Shown: in pieces, positions 9,191 through 18,008 of the stretch
How positions within the stretch are numbered: the first letter of the stretch is position 1
How the letters are laid out: every line of letters begins with the position of its first letter
Source: Clostridiales bacterium
GTDB taxonomy: Bacteria > Bacillota > Clostridia > Oscillospirales > Acutalibacteraceae
NCBI GenBank assembly: GCA_012523185.1
Contig: JAAYIY010000042.1
Span: 1-39,356, forward strand
Direction: 5' to 3'
DNA: 39,356 bases
Position numbers and translations under genes: made by a program
Notes under the pieces: generated by a model
Database searches by the model: none
Seen by the model: only the letters and a program-made list of their open reading frames with translations
Told to the model about the DNA's origin: nothing

Positions 9191-9955
9191 TTGATTTATT
9201 ATTTTTCAGGCACGGGCAATTCCAAATGGGTTGCCGAAACTATCGCCGAAAAAACAGGCGATGAATTGCTTAAAATAACAGATGCGTTAAAAGAGGGAAA
9301 ACAAATACATATTGACAAGAACAGCCGAATAGGCATTGTGTTTCCCGTTTACGCGTGGAACCTTCCGATTCCGGTCGCCGAATTCATTAAACTGCTCGAC
9401 ATAGACGGCGGAGCATACATCTATGCTGTCTGCACCTGCGGCGATAATGTGGGGCTTACTGTCAATATACTCAAAAAGCGAATCAGGCTTTGCGGCGGAT
9501 ATTCCGTCAAAATGCCTGACAACTATATACCGGCGTTTGACGTTGACGATGCTCAAACGGCGCTCGAAAAGGTTCGTGACGCCTCAAAAAAGCTTGACAT
9601 AATATGCGGCGACATAAATTCCGAAAAGGCTCGTTTTGATTATGATAAAGGCAGGTTTGCCGCGCTCAAGTCTTATGCCGCGTCTTATCTTTTTAACAAA
9701 TATGCCCTCAGCTCAAAGCCTTTTTACACCGAGCCCTCCTGCGACGGCTGCAAGCTGTGCGAAAGAAGCTGCCCCACGGAAAACATAACAGTCGTAGACG
9801 GTATGCCTTTTTGGGGCGACAAGTGCGTTCAGTGCCTTGCATGCATACACCGCTGTCCTCAAAAAGCAATTCAGTACGGAAAGTTTACAAAAAAGAGAGG
9901 GAGATATTTTTTCGACTTTACAGAAGAAGAAATAAACTGTAAGAAAGGAAGATGA
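9191..9955 (+). CDS. EFR1-family flavodoxin-ferredoxin protein
   Basis: 254 residues. An N-terminal flavodoxin-like domain starts with the FMN phosphate-loop FSGTGNS (5-11). The C-terminus carries two 4Fe-4S binding motifs: Cys184, 187, 190, 194 (CDGCKLCERSCP) and Cys212, 215, 218, 222 (CVQCLACIHRCP). This is the EFR1 architecture common in anaerobic Firmicutes, presumed to move electrons between flavin and iron-sulfur partners in the cytoplasm; the physiological partner is unknown. The start is TTG at 9191, supported by GGAGGTG (9179-9185). The next gene begins five bases after the stop, so it is probably co-transcribed with the oxidoreductase. Confidence 0.88.
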   Translation: MIYYFSGTGNSKWVAETIAEKTGDELLKITDALKEGKQIHIDKNSRIGIVFPVYAWNLPIPVAEFIKLLDIDGGAYIYAVCTCGDNVGLTVNILKKRIRLCGGYSVKMPDNYIPAFDVDDAQTALEKVRDASKKLDIICGDINSEKARFDYDKGRFAALKSYAASYLFNKYALSSKPFYTEPSCDGCKLCERSCPTENITVVDGMPFWGDKCVQCLACIHRCPQKAIQYGKFTKKRGRYFFDFTEEEINCKKGR

Positions 9956-9959
9956 TTTC

Positions 9960-10964
9960 ATGAATATAGCATTTGCGGGTTTTCGCCACGGTCACATTTT
10001 CACACTTTACATGCAAGCGAAAAATCATCCGGACATCCACATAGCGGCGGCGTGGGAGGAAAACGACGAGGCAAGAAAAGAAGCCGAAAGCAGGGGAGTC
10101 ACTTTTAACTGCGTTGGGTACGACGATATGCTTACATATCCGGGAATAGACGCCGTGGCTATAGGCGACTATTACGGAATTCGCGGAGAACGAGTTATCA
10201 AGGCTTTAAAAGCCGGAAAGCACGTCGTCGCCGACAAACCGATTTGCACGACATTGGCAGAGCTTGACGAAATCGAGTGGCTTTCGAGCGAAAAAAATCT
10301 GAAAGTGGGCTGTATGCTCGACTTGCGTTACCTGCGCTCCGCCGCGGCGGCAAAGGAGATAATATCCGGCGGCAGGCTCGGCAAAATTCATGCTATTTGC
10401 TTTGGCGGTCAGCATTCGCTCAATTACGGCACAAGGGCAAAATGGTACTTTGAAAAGGGCAAGCACGGCGGCACAATAAACGACATAGCCGTACACGGCA
10501 TCGACCTTATACGCTATATAACAGGTCTTGAGCTTGAGGACATCATCGCCGCCAGATGCTGGAACGCATTTGCGCGCGAGGTTAAGGAGTTTAAGGACTG
10601 CGCGCAGTTTATGGCTATCTTTGGCGGCGGCGCAGGGCTTATTGCCGATGTGTCATATTCCTTGCCGGAGGGCTGCGGCTTTGACATGACAAAGCCTTGG
10701 CGCTTCACCTTTTGGGGTGAAAACGGAGTGCTTGAATTTGACGCAAACAGCGACACGATTCTTCTTGAAATGGCGGGAGCCGACACGCCGGAAATAATAA
10801 AACCCGAGCCGTCAAGCTCAAACACAATAATTGATTTCCTTGCCGATATAAACGGCGTTCCGAACGAGCTTGACACTGAAAATGTGTTCAAATCGTCGCG
10901 TTCAACTCTTATGATACAGGATTTTGCCAACAAATCGGAAGGTGATAAGTTTGAAAAAATTTGA
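9960..10964 (+). CDS. Gfo/Idh/MocA-family NAD(P)-dependent oxidoreductase
   Basis: 334 residues. The N-terminal Rossmann fold starts NIAFAGFRHGHI, a variant of the GxGxxG loop. ADKPICTT (Lys93) is the conserved EKP-type motif, and GTINDIAVHGIDL supplies the catalytic Asp175/His179 pair. Family members oxidise, reduce or epimerise sugars and cyclitols. The substrate is not evident. The next gene, a HAD phosphatase, overlaps its 3' end, and a glycoside-hydrolase-like gene converges from the other side, which favours a carbohydrate-related role. A Shine-Dalgarno (AAGGA) lies about 10 bases before the ATG. Confidence 0.88.
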   Translation: MNIAFAGFRHGHIFTLYMQAKNHPDIHIAAAWEENDEARKEAESRGVTFNCVGYDDMLTYPGIDAVAIGDYYGIRGERVIKALKAGKHVVADKPICTTLAELDEIEWLSSEKNLKVGCMLDLRYLRSAAAAKEIISGGRLGKIHAICFGGQHSLNYGTRAKWYFEKGKHGGTINDIAVHGIDLIRYITGLELEDIIAARCWNAFAREVKEFKDCAQFMAIFGGGAGLIADVSYSLPEGCGFDMTKPWRFTFWGENGVLEFDANSDTILLEMAGADTPEIIKPEPSSSNTIIDFLADINGVPNELDTENVFKSSRSTLMIQDFANKSEGDKFEKI

Positions 10965-11754
10965 AAAAGTGCTTCTTGCAAGCGACTTTGACGGCACACT
11001 AAAGGACGATAACGGCACAATCACAAAAGATGTCCTTGACGCAATCAAATATTTTCAGGATAACGGCGGCTATTTTACACTTGCGACCGGCAGGACTTTT
11101 CAGGGGCTGCGGCTTTATGACAACTCAATTTACAACGCTCCCGCGCTTTTTGCAAACGGTGCGCTGGCTTATGATTTTTGCTCGTCGTCAATCGCTTTTC
11201 TTGACGGGATAGGGGAGGAGGGGCGCGACGTCGTCCGCCGCCTGCACGAGGAGTTTCCCGATATATCAATAGAGATGTACCCGCTCGGCGCGACATACGC
11301 GATTAATTTGACCGACAAGACACAAAGGCATTTCACGGATCAGGGAATAACATTTAACGTGACGGAAAATCCCGACGAAGTGCCCGTCCCATGGCAAAAG
11401 GCAATGCTTGGCTGCAACAAAGACAACACGCTCAAGATACAGCGATTTCTTGCAAAAAACTTTACAGAAACAACGTATCTGCCGACTTCCGGAACATTTA
11501 TCGAAGTGCTTAAAAAGGGTGTCAACAAGGGCAGCGGGCTGCTGAAGCTTGCCGACTTTTTAGGTGTTCCCCATAACCGCGCATATGCCGCCGGCGACGG
11601 CTATAACGACATTGATATGTTAAGGGCGGCCGCCGCGGCGTTTGTGCCGTGCAACAGCGACAAAGAGGCGATAGCCGCCGCCACGCACATAGTGCGCTCA
11701 AACAACGACGGAGCTATCGCGAATGCCATCGAAATACTCGACGGTATATATTAA
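10951..11754 (+). CDS. Cof-type HAD-IIB family phosphatase
   Basis: 267 residues. Motif I DFDGT (Asp12, Asp14) is near the N-terminus, the Cof-type C2B cap lies in the middle, KGVNKGSGL carries the conserved Lys, and motif IV is AAGDGYNDIDML. These hydrolases act on sugar phosphates, nucleotides or cofactors such as FMN and pyridoxal phosphate; specificity cannot be predicted. The start is chosen as TTG at 10951 because GGAAGGTG sits just upstream and the preceding in-frame TTG (10924) has no such site. It overlaps the oxidoreductase by 14 bases, so translation is probably coupled. Confidence 0.88.
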   Translation: MKKFEKVLLASDFDGTLKDDNGTITKDVLDAIKYFQDNGGYFTLATGRTFQGLRLYDNSIYNAPALFANGALAYDFCSSSIAFLDGIGEEGRDVVRRLHEEFPDISIEMYPLGATYAINLTDKTQRHFTDQGITFNVTENPDEVPVPWQKAMLGCNKDNTLKIQRFLAKNFTETTYLPTSGTFIEVLKKGVNKGSGLLKLADFLGVPHNRAYAAGDGYNDIDMLRAAAAAFVPCNSDKEAIAAATHIVRSNNDGAIANAIEILDGIY

Positions 11755-11810
11755 AAATTGTACGGTGCTGTATATTTTTGCTTTTGAGCTGACGAATGCG
11801 GTGTGTCGGT

Positions 11811-14033
11811 TCAGGCTTTTATTATCCAAAATTCGCTCATCATAATCCCCACTGTCGGCTCGCTTATAACAATTTCAACACACCCGTTTTCAAATACGTC
11901 GGCAGGCAGGAGGTATGTCGCAGTCTCTGTGTCGGGCGCAAGATAGTCGGAGTCGAATTTCTTGTTTTTTTCTCCGCCATATTGTTTTCCGCTGTAAATT
12001 GTCTTTCCGTTTGCAGTAACGGTGTGTTTTTTTACAAAATCGTACTTTGCCTTTCTGTATGAAACTCTTAGCTTGTAATCAACGCCGATTGTAAAGCCTC
12101 CAAGCTTGCAGCGAAATGAATGGTGGTCAAAAAGCTTTAGCTGTGACATCGGAATGCTGCCGTTGTTGACGCTTACCCTGTCGCCTTGAAAATCGATATA
12201 AAAATCGCCCTGCTGCGGTTCGCCAAGCACACCGAAACCGTGTTCGGCAAGCGAAAAGTAATATTCGTCCGAGGCAACCTTGTTTCTGTTAAGAAGTCCG
12301 TCTATGAATTTCCCGCGCTCCGGCTCCTCAAGCGACATGGCATGATTAAGCCTGTTTAAATACCACGCGCGGTCTGTCAGCGGAAGATCAATGGATTCAA
12401 GCGTCGCCCCCCGCTCCCATCCCGACGCTCCGTAACGCTCCATATCAAGCTGCATCCCTATCAGCTCAAACAGCCTTTGCGCAAGCATATCAACATGCGC
12501 GCGCAGCTCCTTATATTCAGCGTCAAACTCTGTTTCCAGCACAGCCACGGCATCCTCCGCGCCGCCGCAAGAAAGTATGCGTCTTGCCTCGAAAAGCAGA
12601 TTGTTTTCAAAAATCATGCGCCTGCGTATGATTAAATCACATTCCGCTCTAAAAAGAAGCTGGCAAAACCTCCAGTTTGAAAGCGCGTTCGGGCAGTCGT
12701 CAGACAATCCCTTCCACAGCAGATATGTGTCCTCAATCGACGGGTTTTCCGACGGATCGCCAATCCAATTTCGCTCAAGCGCAAGAATCCCGTCGGCTGC
12801 CTTAGCTGCCGGAAGCTCCCACAAAAACGCTCTTGCGTAATCAAGAAGCGTCTCATAAAGCGGAGTTTCGGGGAAAAAGTCCATGTCCCCCCACACCATT
12901 TTATTTACATCGTCGTTTGAGCCGTCCGAATAACTGACGCTGCCGTCCGCATAGCGGCGCGTCAGCCTGTGTATTTCACGAAATTCAACGGGGCGCGGGT
13001 TAATTGTTTCGCGCCCGATGCCCGTCGCCAGCGCATAGTGCCAATCATCGCGGTCAAAATGGACGGGATATTCGCAGCGCACATTGTGGGTTATGTCGGG
13101 ATAAAGCCTTATGGGATATTTTGACGGCAGCAGGCGCCTCAGCTCGTCTATGTCAAAAGCTCTGTTAGGTCCTGTGATTATACCGTCAATTTCATCGGGC
13201 AGCATTTTCATCTTTTCCATGAAATCCTGTCCCCAGCTTATTTGTGAGTGGGGCTTCTGCGCCGACGGCCACATTTGCGCGTTTGGATGAATCTTTTTAA
13301 GCTCCCTCGAAATGGCAATGCATCGCTCGACAAATTCGTCTCCGGGGTAATCTCCCGGGTCGCCTCCGGGCGGAAAAACAGTGTCAAGCCGCGGGCATCC
13401 CTTAAAAAACTCTCTCCGCTCCGCCAAGCTGTCCTCAAGGCTTTCCTCGTCGTTTGGATACCATACGGAAAAGTCAAGATCAAACTCGTCTGCAAGCGCG
13501 GAGCCCATAAAGCAAAGCTTATTTTGCTCATATTTCATGTGCTTAAATTTTTCGGGGCCGTCGTCACCGGGGATATGCTCCACCATGTTGCTGCCAAACA
13601 TCATAATGTCAAGATAATATTGCCGATAATCCTCAATGCTCCAAGCGTCGTATGTGTTGTTTTTGTTTCTGTATCCGAGCTGGTGACCGCGTATTCTTTT
13701 GTCAGGTGAATATTCGCCCGAAATGTCGCGTATCAAGGTGATTTTCCGCCCGCTGTATTCTGTCTTTCGCAAAAAGTAAGAATACCCGTATATAAACGAG
13801 CGTATGCCCTCGCCGGTTATGACAAGGACTCCCCCGTCAAGCTTTAAGGTGAATGTATCTTTGTTTTTTTGCTTGCCCTTGACAAAGCGGACGCACGGTG
13901 GCGCGGGCTCTTTTAAAAGCTTTGGGCGCTCGCCCGTGCGCGCGGTGATTTCATCAGCAAAAAGCTCCGCGGCTTTTTTGCCTGCTTCATCGTCAAAGCA
14001 GACAGACAAACAGGAAAAGTCATAGTTTTTCAT
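11811..14033 (-). CDS. Putative glycoside hydrolase (zincin-like N-domain plus barrel)
   Basis: 740 residues, no signal peptide, so probably cytoplasmic. The N-terminal 120 residues look like the beta-sheet/zincin-like domain that precedes the catalytic barrel in GH20, GH67 and related hydrolases (AAELFADEITARTGERPKLL; ITGEGIRSFIYGYSYFL). The next section (RIRGHQLGYRNKNNTYDAW, then DIMMFGSNMVEHIPGDDGP) resembles the first strands of such a barrel. Acidic residues that could act in catalysis occur in VWYPNDEESLED, PGGDPGDYPGDEF and YSDGSNDDVNKM, but I cannot assign a CAZy family or catalytic pair. The start ATG at 14033 follows AAGGAG (rc of 14044-14049). It is divergent from the alpha/beta hydrolase, and the shared upstream region contains a LacI/CcpA-type operator candidate. 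Confidence 0.6.
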   Translation of the reverse strand: MKNYDFSCLSVCFDDEAGKKAAELFADEITARTGERPKLLKEPAPPCVRFVKGKQKNKDTFTLKLDGGVLVITGEGIRSFIYGYSYFLRKTEYSGRKITLIRDISGEYSPDKRIRGHQLGYRNKNNTYDAWSIEDYRQYYLDIMMFGSNMVEHIPGDDGPEKFKHMKYEQNKLCFMGSALADEFDLDFSVWYPNDEESLEDSLAERREFFKGCPRLDTVFPPGGDPGDYPGDEFVERCIAISRELKKIHPNAQMWPSAQKPHSQISWGQDFMEKMKMLPDEIDGIITGPNRAFDIDELRRLLPSKYPIRLYPDITHNVRCEYPVHFDRDDWHYALATGIGRETINPRPVEFREIHRLTRRYADGSVSYSDGSNDDVNKMVWGDMDFFPETPLYETLLDYARAFLWELPAAKAADGILALERNWIGDPSENPSIEDTYLLWKGLSDDCPNALSNWRFCQLLFRAECDLIIRRRMIFENNLLFEARRILSCGGAEDAVAVLETEFDAEYKELRAHVDMLAQRLFELIGMQLDMERYGASGWERGATLESIDLPLTDRAWYLNRLNHAMSLEEPERGKFIDGLLNRNKVASDEYYFSLAEHGFGVLGEPQQGDFYIDFQGDRVSVNNGSIPMSQLKLFDHHSFRCKLGGFTIGVDYKLRVSYRKAKYDFVKKHTVTANGKTIYSGKQYGGEKNKKFDSDYLAPDTETATYLLPADVFENGCVEIVISEPTVGIMMSEFWIIKA

Positions 14034-14068
14034 AAAAAAAGCACTCCTTTTAAGCGTTTTAAATTTTA

Positions 14069-14083
14069 TTGGAAACGATTGTT
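14069..14083 (+). promoter_or_regulatory. cre/LacI-family operator candidate
   Basis: TTGGAAACGATTGTT matches the catabolite-responsive element consensus WTGNAANCGNWNNCW except at one position. Its core AAACGATTGTTT is a near-palindrome typical of LacI-family operators. It overlaps the -35 box of the plus-strand hydrolase gene and lies 36 bases upstream of the minus-strand hydrolase start, so it could repress either gene. Confidence 0.45.
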
Positions 14084-14098
14084 TATATATGCTATAAT
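14069..14098 (+). promoter_or_regulatory. Promoter of the alpha/beta hydrolase gene
   Basis: TTGGAA (14069-14074), an 18-base spacer, and TATAAT (14093-14098) preceded by TGC, giving an extended -10. The gene starts at 14121 with GGAGGG between. Confidence 0.7.
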
Positions 14099-14120
14099 AA
14101 AACAAATTGGAGGGACGATT

Positions 14121-15071
14121 ATGTTAGCCTTAAAAATTATCTTAGTATTTGCCGCAGCTGCCGCGGTTTTTGCGCTTTCGATAGGATACGGGGTTTTTGT
14201 CAAAGTGCTTGTAAGACCGCGCAAAAAAAAGAAAAAAGCCGAAACAAACGAAGAACACATTAAAAGAGCGGAGCAGCGCGAAAAGGACAAAGAGCTTCTT
14301 TTCAAGCGCAGCCACGACAGCGCGGAAATAAGCACGCCCGACGGCATTGTGCTTCGCGCCGTTTATTTCCCGTCGGGGACCGACACAAAACGCTTTGTCC
14401 TGCTTTCGCATGGTCATAAATGCAACGGCGCCGACGAGTTTGCGCACATAATTCCTTTTTATCTTGACGAAATGAAGTACAATGTGCTTTTGCCGGATCA
14501 CAGGGCGCACGGGAAAAGCGACGGTAAATATATCGGGTTCAGCGTCCTTGACAGCCGTGATATTTTGCTTTGGGTGGATTATCTGACAGAGCGTTTCGGC
14601 ACGGATATTGAAGTGATTATGCACGGGGCGTCAATGGGCGCCGCGACAGTGCTTCTTGCCAACCAATCCGACAAAATCCGCCCTCAGGTAAAGCTTGTTG
14701 TGGAGGACTGCGGTTTCAGCAACGCCAAGGAGGAGATTGCCTGCGGCATGGAGGATATGTACGGCTTCAAGCTCATGTCTGTCGTGAGCCTTGCAAACTT
14801 GTTCTGCCGCCTGTTCGCGAGATATGACCTTGGCGATTCGGACGCTATCGGCAACATAAACAAAAGCAAAAACCCGATATTGTTTATTCATGGCTCCGCG
14901 GACACTTATGTGCCGACACAAATGGGTCAATCAATGCATGACACCTGCGAGGCAGTTGAGAAAGACATTCTCATTGTCGAGGGCGCCGGTCATGTTTTCA
15001 GCTTTTATACGGATCCCGAGGCTTACAAATCGAAGGTTCGCGAATTTATACATAAAAATATCGGCGAATAA
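14121..15071 (+). CDS. Membrane-anchored alpha/beta hydrolase
   Basis: 316 residues. One N-terminal membrane segment (about 2-25) is followed by a basic stretch (RPRKKKKK) and the catalytic domain. The nucleophile elbow is HGASMGAA (Ser171), with Asp261 in HGSADTYVP and His291 in EGAGHVFSF completing the triad; LLSHGHKCNG is the oxyanion-hole segment. It resembles the YqkD/BAAT-like group of serine hydrolases common in Firmicutes, whose substrates are largely unknown. ATG at 14121 is chosen because of GGAGGG upstream and a good promoter. It faces the cytidylyltransferase gene tail to tail. Confidence 0.85.
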   Translation: MLALKIILVFAAAAAVFALSIGYGVFVKVLVRPRKKKKKAETNEEHIKRAEQREKDKELLFKRSHDSAEISTPDGIVLRAVYFPSGTDTKRFVLLSHGHKCNGADEFAHIIPFYLDEMKYNVLLPDHRAHGKSDGKYIGFSVLDSRDILLWVDYLTERFGTDIEVIMHGASMGAATVLLANQSDKIRPQVKLVVEDCGFSNAKEEIACGMEDMYGFKLMSVVSLANLFCRLFARYDLGDSDAIGNINKSKNPILFIHGSADTYVPTQMGQSMHDTCEAVEKDILIVEGAGHVFSFYTDPEAYKSKVREFIHKNIGE

Positions 15072-15135
15072 CAAACAAGACTTGACAAGCGGGCGCCTTT
15101 TTAAGCGCCGTCACAAAGTCGGCAAAGGTCTGAAA

Positions 15136-15864
15136 TCAGGCGTCTTGACCGACAAAGGCAAGCACGCTTTCAGCCACCTGCAAGTCATACGGAGTTGTGA
15201 TTTTAAAATTAAAAAACTCACCGTTCACGATGTGTATATCAATCCCTTTAAGAAAGCAGACTTTGGTCGTTTCGGTCAGCTGCTTTCTTTCTTTTTCGCT
15301 GATTGAGTCAAAGGCGCCGAGCAGCCTTTTTATTTTAAATCCCTGCGGGCTTTGACCCGCAAAAAGCTCTTTCCTTGACGGCATTCCGTCGATTATTTTT
15401 CCGTCCGCGGACTTGACTATCGTGTCGTTTACAGGCACAACGACATTGCAGGCGTCGCAAAAATCCATCTCGTTTATCACATCGCTGATAATTCGGCTTG
15501 TGACAAACGGACGAACTGCGTCATGTATCAGCACAACGTCGTCGTCTCCTATTGTGTTTTCGGAGGTCAAAGCGTTTAATGTGTTGAGCATTGTCGCTTC
15601 CCTGTCGTCTCCGCCCTCGCAAAGACATATTCTTTCATTGCTGCCGATATATTCATTAATCTGACTTTCGGCAAGGCTCAACCAGTCGCCGTTTGCCCCT
15701 ATCCAAATCTGCTTAATGCGCTTTTCGCTAAGCAGCTTATTAATTGAATGAATGAAAACCGGCTTGTCACCGAGCATTAAAAACTGCTTTGGCGTCGGTG
15801 AATTCATCCTTGTGCCGCTGCCGCCCGCAAGAACGACGGCGTAAACGCTTTTTTCCCTATGCAT
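15136..15864 (-). CDS. TarI/IspD-family cytidylyltransferase
   Basis: 242 residues. The nucleotide-binding signature is VLAGGSGTRMNSPTPKQF, followed by HDAVRPFVT and GQSPQGFK; the C-terminal FNFKITTPYDLQVAE is particularly like TarI, the enzyme that makes CDP-ribitol for teichoic acids. IspD of isoprenoid synthesis shares the fold, so both remain possible. The gene immediately upstream encodes a LicD protein, which uses polyol/choline-type phosphate groups, and this favours a surface-polymer role. The start ATG at 15864 has AGAGG upstream and overlaps the stop of the LicD gene by eight bases, indicating translational coupling. Confidence 0.85.
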   Translation of the reverse strand: MHREKSVYAVVLAGGSGTRMNSPTPKQFLMLGDKPVFIHSINKLLSEKRIKQIWIGANGDWLSLAESQINEYIGSNERICLCEGGDDREATMLNTLNALTSENTIGDDDVVLIHDAVRPFVTSRIISDVINEMDFCDACNVVVPVNDTIVKSADGKIIDGMPSRKELFAGQSPQGFKIKRLLGAFDSISEKERKQLTETTKVCFLKGIDIHIVNGEFFNFKITTPYDLQVAESVLAFVGQDA

Positions 15865-17950
15865 TATATACCTCTCTTTCAATTTCCTCAATCTTCATAT
15901 TTTTATATTTCCCGAAATCTACGTCATAAAAAAAATGAGTTCTGCGAAACAGCAGGGGAGGGGGCTGCATATAATCGCCGTAATGCAGTTTAAGGTAATT
16001 TTCCCATCCGCTCATCACGGGGCAACGCCTGCCCTCATACATCATCATGAAAGGCTCTCCCCAACAGCTTTTGTCGAAACATTCCTTGTCATAACCGTAA
16101 TAACCGGGCAGACAAACCCACTCGGACGACTTGTCAACATCATATTTCACAGCATTATTATACCATATCAGTTGTAAAATTTTTTTCGGAACAAAATTCT
16201 TAAGAATCAAGCGCTTCACCCATACGGACAAATTCTTTTTATTTAAAACAGGCTGCGGCTTAACGCTTTCATACATAATAAAAATCATGCGCTCGTTAAT
16301 TTGGGCGTGTCTTTTTTTCAGCTTATCTGTCGGCGCGGCGCCGTCAAGCGGCAGTATGTCAAGGAAAATGCCGTGAGGACCCTTTTGGCGAAGCGCGCGT
16401 TTGATTGATGTGCCTTTTATTTGAATTCTGTGGAACCCGTAAGGATAATTGTTCAATGGAAGAATCATATCATTCGGCAATTCAGACTGCGCTATTTTTA
16501 TAAAGCGCTCATAATCGTGCCTCGGCATTGTCACGTCAACATCATCGTCCCATGGAATCTGCCCGCCGTGGCGCACGGCGCCAAGCAGCGAGCCCGCGGC
16601 GACATAATAAGTGATGCCGTGTTTTTTACATATCCGTTCAAGCTCACCAAACATTTTTAAAGCAAGAAGCTGTGAACGCCTGACACCCTCAGGCGAAATC
16701 TGAATGCATGAATACTGTTCGTATCTCTTTAGCTCGCGCAAGCTTATCTTTTTTAAAATGCTTTGCTTGAGCGGCGATATCTTTCGCTCCTCCGCGAATT
16801 CCGGCTTCGCGGCGGAGCGTATTTCAGAGTTTAAAAGAAAAATGTCTGATGATTGTTCGGCGTCAAGTTTCGGCGTGTCAAGCTTCGGCAACGGGTTCCC
16901 CGCCGCTACCGCCGCAAACAAAAGCAGCCAATCAGAAACCGCGGCATCCTTTTTTTCCGGAGAAAGAAGTTCGGATATCTCGGCTGACGCGCGATTTCGG
17001 ACTTTCGGCTCAAGAAGCTCGGAGCATTTTTTGCAAAGCTCGCCGCCGCCAAAAAAATCAAACGCGTCGTCAACATATTCAGATGAAAAACACACAGGGA
17101 CAAGCCTTGATATCAGCATCAGATATGGATATGAGGGTGTGATAAACCTGTCGGCTATCAGCGCGAAATCACAGCCGTCAGCCTCGTCGTTAATTGTTTT
17201 GTCGTCGCCCGAAAAACAGACACGGGGAAGCAGGCGTGCGCATTTATTCTTGACTTCGTTTTCAAGCGGCTGAAACTCATCGCCGGAAATAATGCGGACC
17301 AAAATATCGGCATCATTTTCAGTGATTTTCGAAAGAGCTTTCAAGGCTTTGTCAAGTGCCTTTCCTTTGTCGAGGACGACAAGGAGAATCTTTTTCCCGC
17401 CGCCGCAGGGTCTGAACTCACCTGCCAAAAAAGGAAAGCGATATCTTATAAAAACGTGGTTGGCGACTCCGTTTTTGCTGTTGACAAGATAATCGGCAAA
17501 GCTTCCGGAAACGACGGCATCCGCATCCTTGAGGACAGAATAATAGCCCGAAAAGCTGTGCGGGCTGTCATGGAAAGATTTTATGTATCCGTCGGTTTCA
17601 AGACATATAAGCTTGCCGCAGACCTTTTTGATTATCTCCGCGTCACTTAAAAATTCACTTCTTGCCGTGTCGGTATGTACGGCTATGCCGCCTGAATCGG
17701 ACGATAAAAAATGGGCAAGCTTTTCAGACCGCTCATAACAGCCGTCAACGCCCATATCGAAGCTTAGCCTTTTAATCCTGTGGTCATAACGGAAATCGGT
17801 GATATTGCATCGCGCGTCCGTAATCGCCGTAATGCTTTCGCCCTTTTCCGCAAGATCATTCATGAGCGAAACAACAGACATTTTACGAGACGTTTTCATG
17901 TCGCCGCAAATGAAGAAAATCCTCTTTTTCTCTGTAAAATCAATGCTCAA
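15857..17950 (-). CDS. Glycosyltransferase-like/LicD fusion protein
   Basis: 697 residues. Residues 1 to about 400 look like a degenerate GT-B glycosyltransferase or glycosyltransferase-binding region (early KKRIFFICGDM; later GKKILLVVLDKGK), without a clear catalytic motif. Residues about 420-690 form a LicD-family domain: GSLLGAVRHGG then IPWDDDVDV (about 454-473), and IFLDILPLDG. LicD enzymes transfer phosphocholine or related phosphodiester groups onto surface glycans. The start is taken as TTG at 17950, supported by GAGG eight bases upstream; a GTG at 17959 overlaps that site. It is coupled to the following cytidylyltransferase gene, which probably supplies the CDP-activated donor. Confidence 0.8.
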   Translation of the reverse strand: MSIDFTEKKRIFFICGDMKTSRKMSVVSLMNDLAEKGESITAITDARCNITDFRYDHRIKRLSFDMGVDGCYERSEKLAHFLSSDSGGIAVHTDTARSEFLSDAEIIKKVCGKLICLETDGYIKSFHDSPHSFSGYYSVLKDADAVVSGSFADYLVNSKNGVANHVFIRYRFPFLAGEFRPCGGGKKILLVVLDKGKALDKALKALSKITENDADILVRIISGDEFQPLENEVKNKCARLLPRVCFSGDDKTINDEADGCDFALIADRFITPSYPYLMLISRLVPVCFSSEYVDDAFDFFGGGELCKKCSELLEPKVRNRASAEISELLSPEKKDAAVSDWLLLFAAVAAGNPLPKLDTPKLDAEQSSDIFLLNSEIRSAAKPEFAEERKISPLKQSILKKISLRELKRYEQYSCIQISPEGVRRSQLLALKMFGELERICKKHGITYYVAAGSLLGAVRHGGQIPWDDDVDVTMPRHDYERFIKIAQSELPNDMILPLNNYPYGFHRIQIKGTSIKRALRQKGPHGIFLDILPLDGAAPTDKLKKRHAQINERMIFIMYESVKPQPVLNKKNLSVWVKRLILKNFVPKKILQLIWYNNAVKYDVDKSSEWVCLPGYYGYDKECFDKSCWGEPFMMMYEGRRCPVMSGWENYLKLHYGDYMQPPPLLFRRTHFFYDVDFGKYKNMKIEEIEREVYNA

Positions 17951-18008
17951 GCATCGCACCTCATACAGCTTGTTTTAATATGTTTTGTTTGTCCTTTTTG
18001 CTTAACAC

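Noticed and set aside
15072-15135. Terminator between the alpha/beta hydrolase and the cytidylyltransferase gene
   Set aside because: Only a five-base GGCGC/GCGCC stem without a T-run after it; too weak to call.
16704-17273. Plus-strand frame of 189 codons inside the LicD fusion gene
   Set aside because: Antisense to a convincing gene, Ser-rich and without motifs or ribosome-binding site.
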